A stretch of DNA of 41,394 bases from an uncultured Bacteroidota bacterium (GCA_903847585.1 CAINEC010000050.1:1-41394); one strand, 5' to 3'; shown: positions 1 to 9,577, counted from the stretch's first letter. Numbers and translations are program-made. Notes: generated from the letters alone by a model not told the origin.

Positions 1-295
1 GCGTGAAGAAACGAATGGGGGACTTATTAATTATGGAGACATACGCACAATCGACGTACGTAATGCCACCATTATCATCAATACAACGCCACTCGGAATG
101 AGTCCGAATATAAATGCCTTCCCAGCTATACCTTACGAGGGTATCGATAAATTCCATTTGGCGTATGATTTAGTCTACAATCCGGCAGAGACACAATTCT
201 TGAAAAAGGCCAATTTACAAGGGGCCATGACGAAAAATGGCTATGATATGCTGATTAGACAGGCGGAAGAATCCTGGAAAATCTGGAATAATTAA
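1..295 (+). CDS. aroE: Shikimate dehydrogenase, C-terminal part (5' truncated by window edge)
   Basis: The reading frame is open from base 2 to the TAA at 293-295, giving 97 residues with no start in the window. It carries the C-terminal AroE signatures: INTTPLGMSPN, where the substrate lobe meets the NADP lobe, then DLVYNPAETQFL, and a final helix with GYDMLIRQAEESW. The enzyme reduces 3-dehydroshikimate to shikimate with NADPH in the cytosolic chorismate pathway. The first visible methionine (base 98) lies inside the conserved TTPLGM motif, so it is internal and not a start. No neighbouring aromatic-pathway gene is visible. The family assignment is confident; the missing N-terminal part cannot be judged. 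Confidence 0.93.
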   Translation, partial: REETNGGLINYGDIRTIDVRNATIIINTTPLGMSPNINAFPAIPYEGIDKFHLAYDLVYNPAETQFLKKANLQGAMTKNGYDMLIRQAEESWKIWNN

Positions 296-372
296 GTGTT
301 TAATAAAATATCCATCCACTTTCAAAAACTAATTAGTTCGTTGTATATTCGCAATCTTAATAGAATACTATC

Positions 373-909
373 GTGAAAAACATTCAACTTAAAGACATCA
401 GTATTATCTCAGGAATTATCCTTTTAGGCGCTTTGAGCCGTTTAATTCCACATCCAATGAACTTCACTCCTATTGCTGCTATGGCACTGTTTGGAGCAGC
501 TGTATTGAACGATAAACGCCTTGCTATCATTATCCCTTTTGCTGCGATGTTCATCAGCGATATCTTATTACAACTTGTCAACGGAACAGGATTTCATGAT
601 CAGATGTTCTTAGTTTACGGATGTACAATTTTCAGTTCGCTAATCGGATTTCAGATCAGAGAGAAATTACAATTCAAAAATATTTTGATGGCAACTGTAG
701 GTTCTGCAATCCTATTCTTCGTAACTACCAATTTCGGAGTATGGATGTTAGGTTATTATGGTTACACAATGACAGGATTAATTAACTGCTTCACAATGGC
801 GATTCCTTTCTTCCGTGGTACTATCACTGGCGATTTATTCTATTCATTGGTTTTCTTCGGAAGTTATTCCTTGATAAAAAATCAGATTCCTGTTTATCTG
901 AAAAAATAA
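373..909 (+). CDS. DUF6580-type integral membrane protein (putative transporter)
   Basis: A 178-residue hydrophobic protein with about five predicted membrane segments. The N-terminal pattern ALSRLIPHPMNFTPIAAMALFG is typical of the DUF6580 'putative transport protein' family of Bacteroidota, which resembles small ECF-type substrate-binding membrane subunits. The start is GTG at 373, the first start in frame after the aroE stop. A near-consensus TATATTCG box lies upstream, but I do not call it a promoter. A strong hairpin terminator follows the stop. No ATPase or ECF T-component is nearby, so the substrate is unknown and transport itself is only an inference from the family. Confidence 0.75.
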   Translation: MKNIQLKDISIISGIILLGALSRLIPHPMNFTPIAAMALFGAAVLNDKRLAIIIPFAAMFISDILLQLVNGTGFHDQMFLVYGCTIFSSLIGFQIREKLQFKNILMATVGSAILFFVTTNFGVWMLGYYGYTMTGLINCFTMAIPFFRGTITGDLFYSLVFFGSYSLIKNQIPVYLKK

Positions 910-930
910 AAAAACTACTCGTAAAATTAG

Positions 931-962
931 CCCCGGACAATTAACTCCGGGGTTTCTTTTTT
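931..962 (+). terminator. Intrinsic terminator after the DUF6580 gene
   Basis: Perfect 7-bp GC-rich stem, CCCCGGA (931-937) with TCCGGGG (946-952), an 8-nt loop, then a T-rich tract. The T tract runs into the presumed -33 element of the next gene, so termination and re-initiation are tightly packed here. Confidence 0.85.
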
Positions 963-987
963 GTTATAGCTAATAGCCCTAACTTTG
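961..987 (+). promoter_or_regulatory. Bacteroidota-type promoter for mrp-nifU
   Basis: TTG at 961-963, a 16-bp spacer, then TAACTTTG (980-987), matching TAnnTTTG. The box ends 17 nt before the ATG at 1005, which fits a short leader and supports that ATG over the upstream in-frame TTG at 999. Confidence 0.6.
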
Positions 988-1004
988 CAACACAATTTTT
1001 GAAA

Positions 1005-2087
1005 ATGATTACCAAAGAACAAGTATTAGAAGCATTAAGCCATGTAGAGGAACCCGATTTAAAAAAGGACCTTGTCACACTTAATATGATCAGTGATGTG
1101 GAGATTGATGGCAAGAATGTAAGTTTCACTGTTATCCTTACAACTCCTGCTTGTCCGCTAAAAGAACTAATCTCCAATGCTTGTCGCAATGCGATCATTC
1201 ACATGGTTGATGCAGAGGCAATCGTTACCGTAAACATGACTGCGCGTGTAACAACGCAGCGTAATCAAGGAAATGATTTCTTGAAAGGAGTAAAAAATAT
1301 TATTGCTGTTTCTTCTGGTAAAGGCGGTGTAGGGAAATCGACTGTTGCTGCTAACCTTGCAATAGCCATGGCACAAACAGGTGCTCGTGTCGGTTTGATT
1401 GATGCAGATATCTACGGTCCATCGCAACCGATTATGTTTGGTGTGGAGCACGAACAATTATTCATTACTGAACGCGACGGAATGCAGCTAATGGTTCCAG
1501 TAGAGAAATACGGAGTGAAATTATTGTCCATCGGATTTTTAACTGATCCAGCGCAAGCAATTGTGTGGCGCGGACCAATGGCAGCAAAAGCATTGCGTCA
1601 GTTATTTTCTGACGGTGATTGGGGCGAATTAGATTATTTATTTATTGACTTACCTCCGGGAACAGGCGATGTACATTTAACATTAGCGGCTTCTGTTCCA
1701 CTTACAGGCGCTGTTGTGGTTTCTACTCCTCAACAAGTTGCACTAGCGGATACATTAAAAGGAATCGGTATGTTCAGAATGGAGCAAATCAATATTCCTA
1801 TTATCGGAATTATTGAAAACATGGCTTACTTTACGCCGAGAGAATTACCCGATAATAAATATTACTTGTTTGGAAAAGATGGTTGTAAAAAACTGGCTAC
1901 CGAATTAAATATTCCATTCTTAGGCGAGCTTCCATTAATACAAAGTATTTGCGAAGGTGGTGATCAAGGTTACCCTGCTATCTTAGATGAACAAGGTCCT
2001 GCTTACTTACCTTTATTAACGATTGCAGGAAACGTAGCACAACAAATTGCTATTCGTAATGCACAACCAGCAGCAGTGAATTCTTAA
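1005..2087 (+). CDS. mrp: Mrp/ApbC family Fe-S cluster carrier P-loop ATPase
   Basis: A 360-residue protein. Residues 1-85 form a MIP18/DUF59 domain with TTPACPLKE. A Mrp/NBP35 P-loop domain follows, with the deviant Walker A SSGKGGVGKST near residues 103-113 and the family motif DLPPGTGDVHLT. The family binds and transfers Fe-S clusters to apoproteins in the cytosol. Many Mrp proteins carry a C-terminal CxxC; here the equivalent stretch reads ENMAYFTPRELPDNKYY without cysteines, which I believe is common in Bacteroidota. I chose ATG 1005 because of its spacing from the TAACTTTG box; a TTG at 999 would add two residues. It lies 4 nt upstream of the NifU-domain gene, so the two almost certainly form a Fe-S operon. 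Confidence 0.93.
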   Translation: MITKEQVLEALSHVEEPDLKKDLVTLNMISDVEIDGKNVSFTVILTTPACPLKELISNACRNAIIHMVDAEAIVTVNMTARVTTQRNQGNDFLKGVKNIIAVSSGKGGVGKSTVAANLAIAMAQTGARVGLIDADIYGPSQPIMFGVEHEQLFITERDGMQLMVPVEKYGVKLLSIGFLTDPAQAIVWRGPMAAKALRQLFSDGDWGELDYLFIDLPPGTGDVHLTLAASVPLTGAVVVSTPQQVALADTLKGIGMFRMEQINIPIIGIIENMAYFTPRELPDNKYYLFGKDGCKKLATELNIPFLGELPLIQSICEGGDQGYPAILDEQGPAYLPLLTIAGNVAQQIAIRNAQPAAVNS

Positions 2088-2091
2088 TATT

Positions 2092-2334
2092 ATGAAAACA
2101 CAATTAATCGATCGAATTGAAGAAACACTTGCGCAGCTTCGTCCTTATTTAGAGGCTGACAATGGCAATGTTTCATTTGTAGAATTAACAGAGGATATGA
2201 TTGTGCGCGTGCAGTTAGAGGGAGCATGCTCTTCGTGCTCTATGAGCAGCATGACATTAAGAGCAGGTATCGAACAATCCCTGCTAAAAGCAATTCCAGA
2301 AATTAAAGGAGTTGAGGCTGTTAATCAAAACTGA
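2092..2334 (+). CDS. NifU C-terminal-domain protein, Fe-S scaffold
   Basis: An 80-residue protein made of just the NifU C-terminal (Nfu) domain. The cluster-binding CxxC is visible in GACSSCSMSSMTL (C46 and C49). Nfu proteins accept Fe-S clusters and pass them to targets. It starts 4 nt after the mrp stop, giving a two-gene operon of cluster carrier plus ATPase. The stop codon abuts the stop of the opposing gene, and the short inverted repeat TAATCA-AAAC-TGATTA (2322-2337) spans both stops; it is AT-rich and at best a weak terminator. Length and motif are complete. Confidence 0.92.
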   Translation: MKTQLIDRIEETLAQLRPYLEADNGNVSFVELTEDMIVRVQLEGACSSCSMSSMTLRAGIEQSLLKAIPEIKGVEAVNQN

Positions 2335-3066
2335 TTACTTGTCTTCGTCAGGCAACTTACCATTTACGTAAGTATATTTTTTCAGCGTACGTCCCATCGC
2401 ATCCATATCCTGCCAGTTACCGTCGCGTAATCCATTTTTAAACTTACCGACTGTTTTTATTTTTCCTTCGGGACCATATACACGAACGATTCCATTCTCG
2501 ATGTCATTGATAATCTCTTGCTCGAAAATTTTATTTCCGTTCTTAGCATATTGAATATACCATCCGTTGATTTTATCATTCACAAATGTTTTCTCTTCTG
2601 CTTTCGCTCCATTCTCGTAGTATACAATCCATTTTCCATCACGAACACCTGCTTTGTACGATTCTACTTTGGTTAGTAATGAATCTTCAGAATAATAATT
2701 CCAAACACTATCCTTCTTCTGCATTTTATAATTACCCTTCGAATGAATCTTTCCCGATTCGTAATACATCACCACGCGAGCTGATTTACCGTCGGTTGAA
2801 TTTTTTATCTCAGCCTGGATTTTTCCACTCTCAAAAAAAGATTTTGATATACCTACCTGTACATTGTTTTTGAAGGTTGTTTCACCAAGCACTTTTTTCG
2901 TTTCATAGAATTTCTTCCATACACCTTGCTTCATTCCTTTCTGATCGACACAATTAATTGTATCGCCATTGTACACCTGAAATGATTTCCATTTGGTCGT
3001 TTGTGCTGAAGAAATTTCTGCTGCCAAAACAAGTATCAAACAAAATAAAATACGCATTCGATTCAT
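2335..3066 (-). CDS. Secreted MORN-variant (YwqK-type) repeat protein
   Basis: A 243-residue protein with an N-terminal signal peptide (MNRMRILFCLILVLAAEISS, likely cut near AQ-TT). It is followed by tandem repeats of the kind YYENGAKAEEKTFVNDK and YGPEGKIKTVGKFKNGLRDG. These match the MORN_2 repeat (PF07661) that databases label 'toxin-antitoxin system YwqK family antitoxin'. No toxin gene is adjacent, and the signal peptide argues for an envelope or periplasmic repeat protein of unknown role rather than an antitoxin. The open frame extends upstream to 3159, but only the ATG at 3066 (or 3057) gives a clean signal peptide. It is divergent from the TonB-dependent receptor gene and ends flush against the NifU-domain gene. 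Confidence 0.8.
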   Translation of the reverse strand: MNRMRILFCLILVLAAEISSAQTTKWKSFQVYNGDTINCVDQKGMKQGVWKKFYETKKVLGETTFKNNVQVGISKSFFESGKIQAEIKNSTDGKSARVVMYYESGKIHSKGNYKMQKKDSVWNYYSEDSLLTKVESYKAGVRDGKWIVYYENGAKAEEKTFVNDKINGWYIQYAKNGNKIFEQEIINDIENGIVRVYGPEGKIKTVGKFKNGLRDGNWQDMDAMGRTLKKYTYVNGKLPDEDK

Positions 3067-3126
3067 GAGTGTAAAATTAATAGTTTCTACAATATAGCCA
3101 TAAGGCCGATGGTATCTAAATATTTT

Positions 3127-3134
3127 TAATTTTG
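3127..3134 (+). promoter_or_regulatory. TAnnTTTG box upstream of the TonB-dependent receptor gene
   Basis: TAATTTTG, ending 7 nt before the ATG at 3142. No TTG is found at the usual -33 distance, so the call rests on the -7 box alone. If used, the mRNA leader would be only a few nucleotides. Confidence 0.4.
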
Positions 3135-3141
3135 TTAAACT

Positions 3142-6000
3142 ATGAACAGTATCAACCATCTTTCATTTTATAAACGAGGACTTGGCCTATCTATTATATT
3201 TGTCTTATTCTCGTTTATATCCTATTCACAAACCATCACCGGAACCGTTCAGGATAAAGCAACCAAAGAGTTATTATTTGGAGCTGTTGTCAATATAAAA
3301 GGGACCAACATTGGAGCATCTACCGACATGGATGGAAAGTTTTCGCTTAAGGCGACCTCTTTGCCTTGTACCATCAATGTCATGTATATTGGATATGTAA
3401 AGGCGGAGATTACGGTTACTTCAGCTGATAAGCCTATCCAAATTGATTTAGTTGCTGATTCAAAGACATTAAAAACCGTTGAAATATCTGATCGTCGCTT
3501 AACAGAAAAGCAGAAAGAGTCGCCAGTAACGGTTGAAGCCCTCGATTATTTAGCCATCAAGCAAACCACTGCTGCTAATTTTTACGAAGGCTTAGGTAAT
3601 TTAAAAGGGGTTGATATTACCTCAGCCAGTCTTGGATTTAAAGTCATTAACACCCGCGGATTTAATAGCACCTCTCCTGTTCGTTCATTACAAATTATTG
3701 ATGGTGTCGATAATCAGGCTCCTGGCTTAAATTTCTCGTTGGGTAATTTTCTTGGCTCTTCGGAATTAGATATTCAAAAAGTAGAGTTGATTGTTGGAGC
3801 AAGTTCAGCCTTTTATGGTCCGAATGCATTCAATGGTGTTATCAGCATGACTACTCGTAGTCCGTTTGTTAGACCTGGATTTGAAATACAAGTTAAAAGT
3901 GGAACTCGTGATTTATTAGAGTCGTCGTTTCGCTATGCAGTTGTTTTTAAAAATTCATTGAAAGAAGATAAACTCGGAATTAAATTCAATGCAAGCTTTT
4001 TTAAAGCAAGAGATTGGGAAGCGAACAATCTAAATCCAACCATCGCTTCTAAAAGTGATATGAATAATCCTGGAGGATATGATGCCGTAAATATTTATGG
4101 TGATGAATATTTTTCTGGTGGTGATTTAACACAAGCTACTACTTCACGACCAGGATTTGGAATTATCTATCGTACGGGATATGCAGAAAAAGATTTGGTT
4201 GATTATAACACACGCAATATAAAATTAAGCGCAGCTGCTCATTATAAAATTGATAAAGAAACAGAATTCATTGCTTCTTCTAACTTCGGAACAGGCACTA
4301 CTATTTATCAAGGGGACAATCGTTATTCATTAAAAGATATTTTGTTTTTTCAGAATAGAATTGAATTAAAAAAGAACAACAAGTACTTTATTCGTGCTTA
4401 TCTAACAACAGAAAATGCGGGTAAATCATACGATGCATTTTTCACTGCATTACTACTTCAGAAATCAGTTAAATCAGATAATGATTGGGTAAACGATTAT
4501 ACAACTTGCTTCAACAACAATCAGTACTTTCAAGCTATAAGAAATTTTCCTGGTTATCCGCAGCCACAACAGTTTGCGCAGTACCAAGATTACCTGGCAG
4601 CGATTAATCCATTTTTGTTAAACAACTATTACGATTCATTAGTTCTATATCATAATACAGCTAACGCATTTGCTGATCAATATTCAAATCCTTTTGATGG
4701 CACTAAACCATTTTTAGTTCCTGGTTCAGCTTCATTCGATAGTGCTTTTGCAAGTGTAACATCAAGAGAAACATTTAACGGAGGTGGTTCAAAATTCTTC
4801 GATAAATCAGCCTTAGCTCATATTCACGGAGAGTACAAATTTGATTTGAAGTGGGCGCAATTAACTACCGGTGCGAATTACCGTAAATACCTTCCTAATT
4901 CAAGAGGAACAATTTTTTCTGATACTTCAGGAAGAAAAATCACTAATTCAGAATTTGGGATCTATGGTGGATTAGATAAAAAATTAAAAGAGGATAAACT
5001 GAAACTAAATTTATCTGCACGTCTAGATAAAAATCAAAACTTCGGATATTTATTTTCGCCTGCCTTATCTGCTATTTACTCTCCTAACAAAGACAACACG
5101 ATTCGCGTTTCATTTAGCTCTGCAATTCGTAACCCAACGTTAGGTGATCAGTATTTATTTTACAAAGTTGGTAGAGCTACCTTGATTGGAAATATTGATG
5201 GCTTTGATTCATTAGTGACTATTCCATCATTATTATCTGCACTCTCGTATCAGAGTACCGATTCACTCTCCTACTTTAATGTTGATCCAGTGAAGCCAGA
5301 GCAAGTACAAACAATTGAAGTGGGTTATCGTAATGGATTGTTTGGCTGTTTGTATTCTGATGTGAATGCTTATTTCAGTCGTTATCAAAATTTCATCGGA
5401 TATAAAATCGGAGCAGCAACGGACATTATCACAACTCCTTTTGGATCGAAAGAAATTTTCTTGAAAGATATTTATCGCGTTGCTACTAACTCAGAAGACA
5501 TTATCAACACCTATGGATTTAGTTACGGAATGTATTATTACTTTAAAGAGTTTTATAGCATCAGTGCAAATTACTCTCTTAATATTTTAGATAGAAGTCC
5601 GATTAAAGTAGGTAGTAGCTCTAACTTCCCTTTCATCTCTGTGAAGAAAGGAGAAACATCGGATGATCCATTAATCCCTGCTTACAATACACCAAAAAAC
5701 AAATTCAATATTGGTATCGGCGGAAGTAACATCAAAAATAAATTAGGTAAAGACTGGGGATTTGCCATCAACTACAAATGGGTGGAAGGATTTTTATTTG
5801 AAGGCTCACCGCAATTCACTGGGAATATTGATAGCTACGGATTGTTAGATGTTCAAGTCAACAAAAAGATTGATGTAACAAAAACCACTTTTAAAATTGG
5901 TGCGACAAACATTCTAAACAATAAGCATTACGAAGTATTTGGTGGTCCGTTGATTGGACGAATGCTTTACATTCAACTATCAGTCGATCTAACTAAATAG
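3142..6000 (+). CDS. TonB-dependent outer-membrane receptor with CarboxypepD_reg-like domain
   Basis: A 952-residue protein. A signal peptide occupies residues 1-29 (ends SYSQ). A carboxypeptidase-regulatory-like beta domain covers about 30-115 (ITGTVQDKATKELLFGAVV, STDMDGKFSL). The plug domain follows at about 120-240 (VINTRGFN, LQIIDGVDN, VELIVGASSAFYGPNAFNGVI), then a long beta-barrel with alternating aromatic strands. Such receptors import large or scarce substrates across the outer membrane using TonB energy. There is no adjacent SusD homologue, so it is not a classical polysaccharide-utilisation pair. The substrate cannot be told; siderophore, metal complex or peptide are all possible. 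Its last 8 bp overlap the end of priA on the opposite strand. Confidence 0.92.
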   Translation: MNSINHLSFYKRGLGLSIIFVLFSFISYSQTITGTVQDKATKELLFGAVVNIKGTNIGASTDMDGKFSLKATSLPCTINVMYIGYVKAEITVTSADKPIQIDLVADSKTLKTVEISDRRLTEKQKESPVTVEALDYLAIKQTTAANFYEGLGNLKGVDITSASLGFKVINTRGFNSTSPVRSLQIIDGVDNQAPGLNFSLGNFLGSSELDIQKVELIVGASSAFYGPNAFNGVISMTTRSPFVRPGFEIQVKSGTRDLLESSFRYAVVFKNSLKEDKLGIKFNASFFKARDWEANNLNPTIASKSDMNNPGGYDAVNIYGDEYFSGGDLTQATTSRPGFGIIYRTGYAEKDLVDYNTRNIKLSAAAHYKIDKETEFIASSNFGTGTTIYQGDNRYSLKDILFFQNRIELKKNNKYFIRAYLTTENAGKSYDAFFTALLLQKSVKSDNDWVNDYTTCFNNNQYFQAIRNFPGYPQPQQFAQYQDYLAAINPFLLNNYYDSLVLYHNTANAFADQYSNPFDGTKPFLVPGSASFDSAFASVTSRETFNGGGSKFFDKSALAHIHGEYKFDLKWAQLTTGANYRKYLPNSRGTIFSDTSGRKITNSEFGIYGGLDKKLKEDKLKLNLSARLDKNQNFGYLFSPALSAIYSPNKDNTIRVSFSSAIRNPTLGDQYLFYKVGRATLIGNIDGFDSLVTIPSLLSALSYQSTDSLSYFNVDPVKPEQVQTIEVGYRNGLFGCLYSDVNAYFSRYQNFIGYKIGAATDIITTPFGSKEIFLKDIYRVATNSEDIINTYGFSYGMYYYFKEFYSISANYSLNILDRSPIKVGSSSNFPFISVKKGETSDDPLIPAYNTPKNKFNIGIGGSNIKNKLGKDWGFAINYKWVEGFLFEGSPQFTGNIDSYGLLDVQVNKKIDVTKTTFKIGATNILNNKHYEVFGGPLIGRMLYIQLSVDLTK

Positions 6001-8473
6001 GATCAACATCAATTTGAATAATGAGTTGTTGTACTTTCGAATTCGTTTTGAAAGTATGTATCACCTCGCCCATCATTGTTTTTACTTCTGCGGCATTTAG
6101 ATTTTTTTCTATTTTCAATAGAATCGTACGAATGAAATAATTACGAATTCTGTTTATAGAAGGTTGATTGGGACCTAATACTCGTTTACCAAACTTTCGC
6201 TTCAACAATAAAGTTAAATCATTAGCCGCCGCATCAACTTGGGTATAGTCTTGATGCTTCAAACGAATTTCAATCAAACGAGAATAAGGAGGATAACCAA
6301 AATTATATCGCTCGGTTAATTCACGTTTATAAAACGATTCAAAATCGTGATTAATCACATCGTGCAATACCGCATGATCAGGACTATAGGTTTGAATAAT
6401 TACTTTTCCTTTTTGATTTTTGCGTCCTGCTCTTCCACTCACTTGCGAAAGCAACTGATAACCTCTTTCATTAGAACGAAAATCAGGATAATGCAACATC
6501 GAATCTGCATTTAAAATTCCAACTACATGTACGCGATCGAAGTCGAGCCCTTTCGTTACCATCTGCGTCCCGACTAAAATATCAATATTACCTGCTTCGA
6601 AATCTGCTAAGATGGATTGATATCCGTTTTTCGTCCGCGTAGTATCGTGATCTAATCGAGCGACTTTAACATCAGGCAGAATTAATTTTAAATCTTCTTC
6701 GATACGCTCCGTTCCAAATCCACGCATTTGCAAATCATAACTATGACAACTGCTACACTCCACCGGTTTTATCATTGTTTGTCCGCAGTAATGACATTTT
6801 AATTCATTACGAATTTTATGATAGGTAAATGAAACATCACAATTGCTGCAGATGGGCACCCATGAGCAAGCGCCACATTCTAAGAAAGGTGCAAATCCTC
6901 TTCTATTTTGAAATAAAATGACCTGATGATTTTTCGAAATCGTTTCTTCAATTTCTTCAATCAATTTACTTGAAAAATTACCCTTCATTGATTTACTCTG
7001 ACGCGCTTGCTGTACATTCACTAATACAACATCGGGCATTTCAATTCCTGCGTAGCGCTTTTTCAAATTCACCAATGCATACTTACCAGTAATTGCATTG
7101 AAGTAAGTTTCCATACTTGGAGTTGCAGAGCCGAGCAATACATCTGCACCTTGATGCGCTGCCATTACAATGCCTACATCACGTCCGTTATAACGAGGTG
7201 AAGGATCTGTTTGCTTATAACTAGGATCGTGCTCTTCATCAACGATTACCAACCCTAATTTTTCAAACGGTAAAAAAACCGACGAGCGCGCACCAATAAC
7301 TATTCGCGAAGTATTTTGATTCAGATTATCATCTAAAATTTTATTCCAGACTTCTACCCTTTCATGCTCATTAAAGCGACTATGATAAATCAACACCTGC
7401 TGACCAAAATGCTTTTGTAGTCGATGAATGATTTGAGAGGTTAAAGCAATCTCCGGAAGAAGATATAATACCTGTTTATTTTTTTTGAGTTTCTCTTCGA
7501 TGAGATGAATGTAAATCTCCGTTTTACCAGAAGAAGTCACACCATGCAACAAGGTAACTTTATTATGCTCAAAAGCAATTTGAATATCATGCAAGGCCAC
7601 CTTCTGAATATCATTTAATTCCTTTGGCGGTACTACATCACCGTTATAAGGTGCAATTCGGTCGGACTTGATTGTCTGAAGAGAAAGAATATTTTTCTTT
7701 ACCAACGTGGTAATAATCGCGGTTGTTGAATTAGCTTCCTTTAACAAGATGGATTTCAATACAGCTTCCTCGCCTTGCTCACGCTTTAATTTCATCAAGG
7801 CAAGAATAACATCTAATTGCTTAGGCGCTTTCTTTTCAATTCCTGCTAAGAGCGTATTAAATTCATCAGATGTAATATCAACAGAAGCATGAAAATCGAC
7901 AATATCAACCATTTTCGGTTTATAGCGATCTTCTAATTCTTCTAAGACCTGTACTACTTTCTTTTTTACCAAAGCACGAATGATGGGCATTACCTGTCGT
8001 ACAGATAAAATTTTTCCAATTTCATTTAGCGTTAGCTCTTGCTGCATTTGCAATGCTTCCCATACGAGAAACTCTTTATCTGTCAGAATAGAAGTATCGC
8101 CATTAAACTCATCATTGATCACAATCACCGATTCACTTTGCAATCGCAAGGCAACAGGTAAAGCGGCTGCCATAATTTCACCGGGATAAGCCATATAATA
8201 ATTACTCATCCATTGCCATAACTTAAATTGCGAATTAGTTACTACAGGACTTTCATCAATCACATCAAGAACATCTTTTGTGATATAACCTTCTGGTTGC
8301 TTATCATGAAGCTTTGTAACAATTGCAGCATATACTCTTTGCTTGCCAAACTGCACTACCACTCGATGACCTACAGCAATCACCTCTTGCAATGACGGAG
8401 GCACCTGATACGTGAATGTATCAGGCAATGGCAATGGAAGAATTACATCTGCAAATAAAATATTCTCACTCAT
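5993..8473 (-). CDS. priA: Primosomal protein N', replication restart helicase
   Basis: An 826-residue superfamily 2 helicase with Walker A GVTSSGKT (residues 311-318) and the DEEH box at 412-415. Eight zinc-binding cysteines lie in four CxxC pairs (C533/C536, C542/C545, C560/C563, C573/C576). The conserved FGTERIEEDL and QVSGRAGRK helicase motifs follow. PriA recognises stalled forks and D-loops and reloads the replisome. The start ATG overlaps the end of corA by 4 bp, so translational coupling is likely. At the 3' end it overlaps the receptor gene by 8 bp in convergent orientation. Length and all motifs look complete. Confidence 0.97.
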   Translation of the reverse strand: MSENILFADVILPLPLPDTFTYQVPPSLQEVIAVGHRVVVQFGKQRVYAAIVTKLHDKQPEGYITKDVLDVIDESPVVTNSQFKLWQWMSNYYMAYPGEIMAAALPVALRLQSESVIVINDEFNGDTSILTDKEFLVWEALQMQQELTLNEIGKILSVRQVMPIIRALVKKKVVQVLEELEDRYKPKMVDIVDFHASVDITSDEFNTLLAGIEKKAPKQLDVILALMKLKREQGEEAVLKSILLKEANSTTAIITTLVKKNILSLQTIKSDRIAPYNGDVVPPKELNDIQKVALHDIQIAFEHNKVTLLHGVTSSGKTEIYIHLIEEKLKKNKQVLYLLPEIALTSQIIHRLQKHFGQQVLIYHSRFNEHERVEVWNKILDDNLNQNTSRIVIGARSSVFLPFEKLGLVIVDEEHDPSYKQTDPSPRYNGRDVGIVMAAHQGADVLLGSATPSMETYFNAITGKYALVNLKKRYAGIEMPDVVLVNVQQARQSKSMKGNFSSKLIEEIEETISKNHQVILFQNRRGFAPFLECGACSWVPICSNCDVSFTYHKIRNELKCHYCGQTMIKPVECSSCHSYDLQMRGFGTERIEEDLKLILPDVKVARLDHDTTRTKNGYQSILADFEAGNIDILVGTQMVTKGLDFDRVHVVGILNADSMLHYPDFRSNERGYQLLSQVSGRAGRKNQKGKVIIQTYSPDHAVLHDVINHDFESFYKRELTERYNFGYPPYSRLIEIRLKHQDYTQVDAAANDLTLLLKRKFGKRVLGPNQPSINRIRNYFIRTILLKIEKNLNAAEVKTMMGEVIHTFKTNSKVQQLIIQIDVDPI

Positions 8474-9570
8474 GATTTATCAAGCCACCCTTTTCTCCAA
8501 AAAAATAAAAACTGTAAAATAACCAATACACCAATGCCTATCATCACTATAGGATAACCATAACGCCAATGTAGCTCCGGCAAATAATCGAAGTTCATTC
8601 CGTATACACCCACAACGAATGTCAGTGGAATAAAGACCGTAGAAATAATTGCCAACACTTTCATGATTTGATTCATTCGGTTGCTAACGTTTGATAAATA
8701 AATATCCATCAACGAAGCCGTAATCTCTTTATAAGAATCAACAATATCGAGTACTTGAATTGTATGATCATAAGTATCCTTTAAGTAAACCTTTGTTTGC
8801 TCTGAAAAGAAATCAGTATGCGTACGAAGTAAATCATTGATCTTATCTCGCTCAGCAAACACAGCTCTGCGTATAGCAATTAATTCTCTCTTGAATTTCT
8901 GAATTTGCTGTAACAAACTTCTTGTTGGCTGATCAAATAAATTATCTTCTAAAACATCCAGCGACTCACTAACAGCTTCCAGCAATGGGAAATAATTATC
9001 GATAGCAGTATCCATTAATCCATAAGCCAGATAATCGACATTAGCTGTACGGATAAGTCCTTTACCACTACGTAATCTTGCACGCACTGATTCAAACTGA
9101 TCGACATATGAATCTTGCATAGAAACAAGCAAATTAGGGAATAGAAAAATAGATACTTGCTCATTCTTTAAATCATCATTCACATCTCTGTAAAACAATC
9201 GAGAGACAAGAAAAAGATGACTCGTATGTTCTTCCATCTTCGGACGTTGGTATGCATTTACTACATCTTCCATTTCCATATGATGAATCGAATAATGCTC
9301 GCATAACTCTTCCAACATTTTCTTTGCTCCAAGCCCTTTGATCTCTAACCAATGTTTATACTGAGGTTGGTCTTGGATTTTTGAAAAAGCTTCTGCTAAA
9401 TTATCGCAAGGCATTTCCAACAAAGCATCCGTATTATATGAAACCAATACCAACTTTGGCGTTAATGAATCTGACGATGGTTGAATCAAGCCTGGTGAAG
9501 CCCCTGGAGGACTAACACTTTTATGGACCATTTTGACACGGTCCGAGCGATATGCAGCTTTCTTTTTCAT
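8470..9570 (-). CDS. corA: CorA family magnesium/divalent cation channel
   Basis: A 366-residue protein with a long acidic cytoplasmic domain, a long stalk helix, and two C-terminal membrane segments. The signature YGMNF lies at the end of the first membrane helix, and the second helix ends FFWRKGWLDKS. CorA forms pentameric inner-membrane Mg2+ channels, sometimes carrying Co2+ or Ni2+. The acidic loop between the helices reads DYLPELHWRYG rather than the more usual MPE; this variation is tolerated in the family. It is the first gene of a two-gene unit with priA, a pairing without obvious functional logic. A TATTTTTG box sits 7 nt upstream of the ATG. Confidence 0.93.
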   Translation of the reverse strand: MKKKAAYRSDRVKMVHKSVSPPGASPGLIQPSSDSLTPKLVLVSYNTDALLEMPCDNLAEAFSKIQDQPQYKHWLEIKGLGAKKMLEELCEHYSIHHMEMEDVVNAYQRPKMEEHTSHLFLVSRLFYRDVNDDLKNEQVSIFLFPNLLVSMQDSYVDQFESVRARLRSGKGLIRTANVDYLAYGLMDTAIDNYFPLLEAVSESLDVLEDNLFDQPTRSLLQQIQKFKRELIAIRRAVFAERDKINDLLRTHTDFFSEQTKVYLKDTYDHTIQVLDIVDSYKEITASLMDIYLSNVSNRMNQIMKVLAIISTVFIPLTFVVGVYGMNFDYLPELHWRYGYPIVMIGIGVLVILQFLFFWRKGWLDKS

Positions 9571-9577
9571 TTCTATT

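Noticed and set aside
2335-3159. Antitoxin of a toxin-antitoxin pair, because the MORN_2 family carries a 'YwqK antitoxin' label.
   Set aside because: No small toxin gene is adjacent, and the protein has a signal peptide, so a cytoplasmic antitoxin role is not supported.
3067-3159. Extension of the YwqK-type protein upstream to 3159, overlapping the TonB-receptor start.
   Set aside because: It would overlap the divergent gene's start and bury the signal peptide; ATG 3066 is better.
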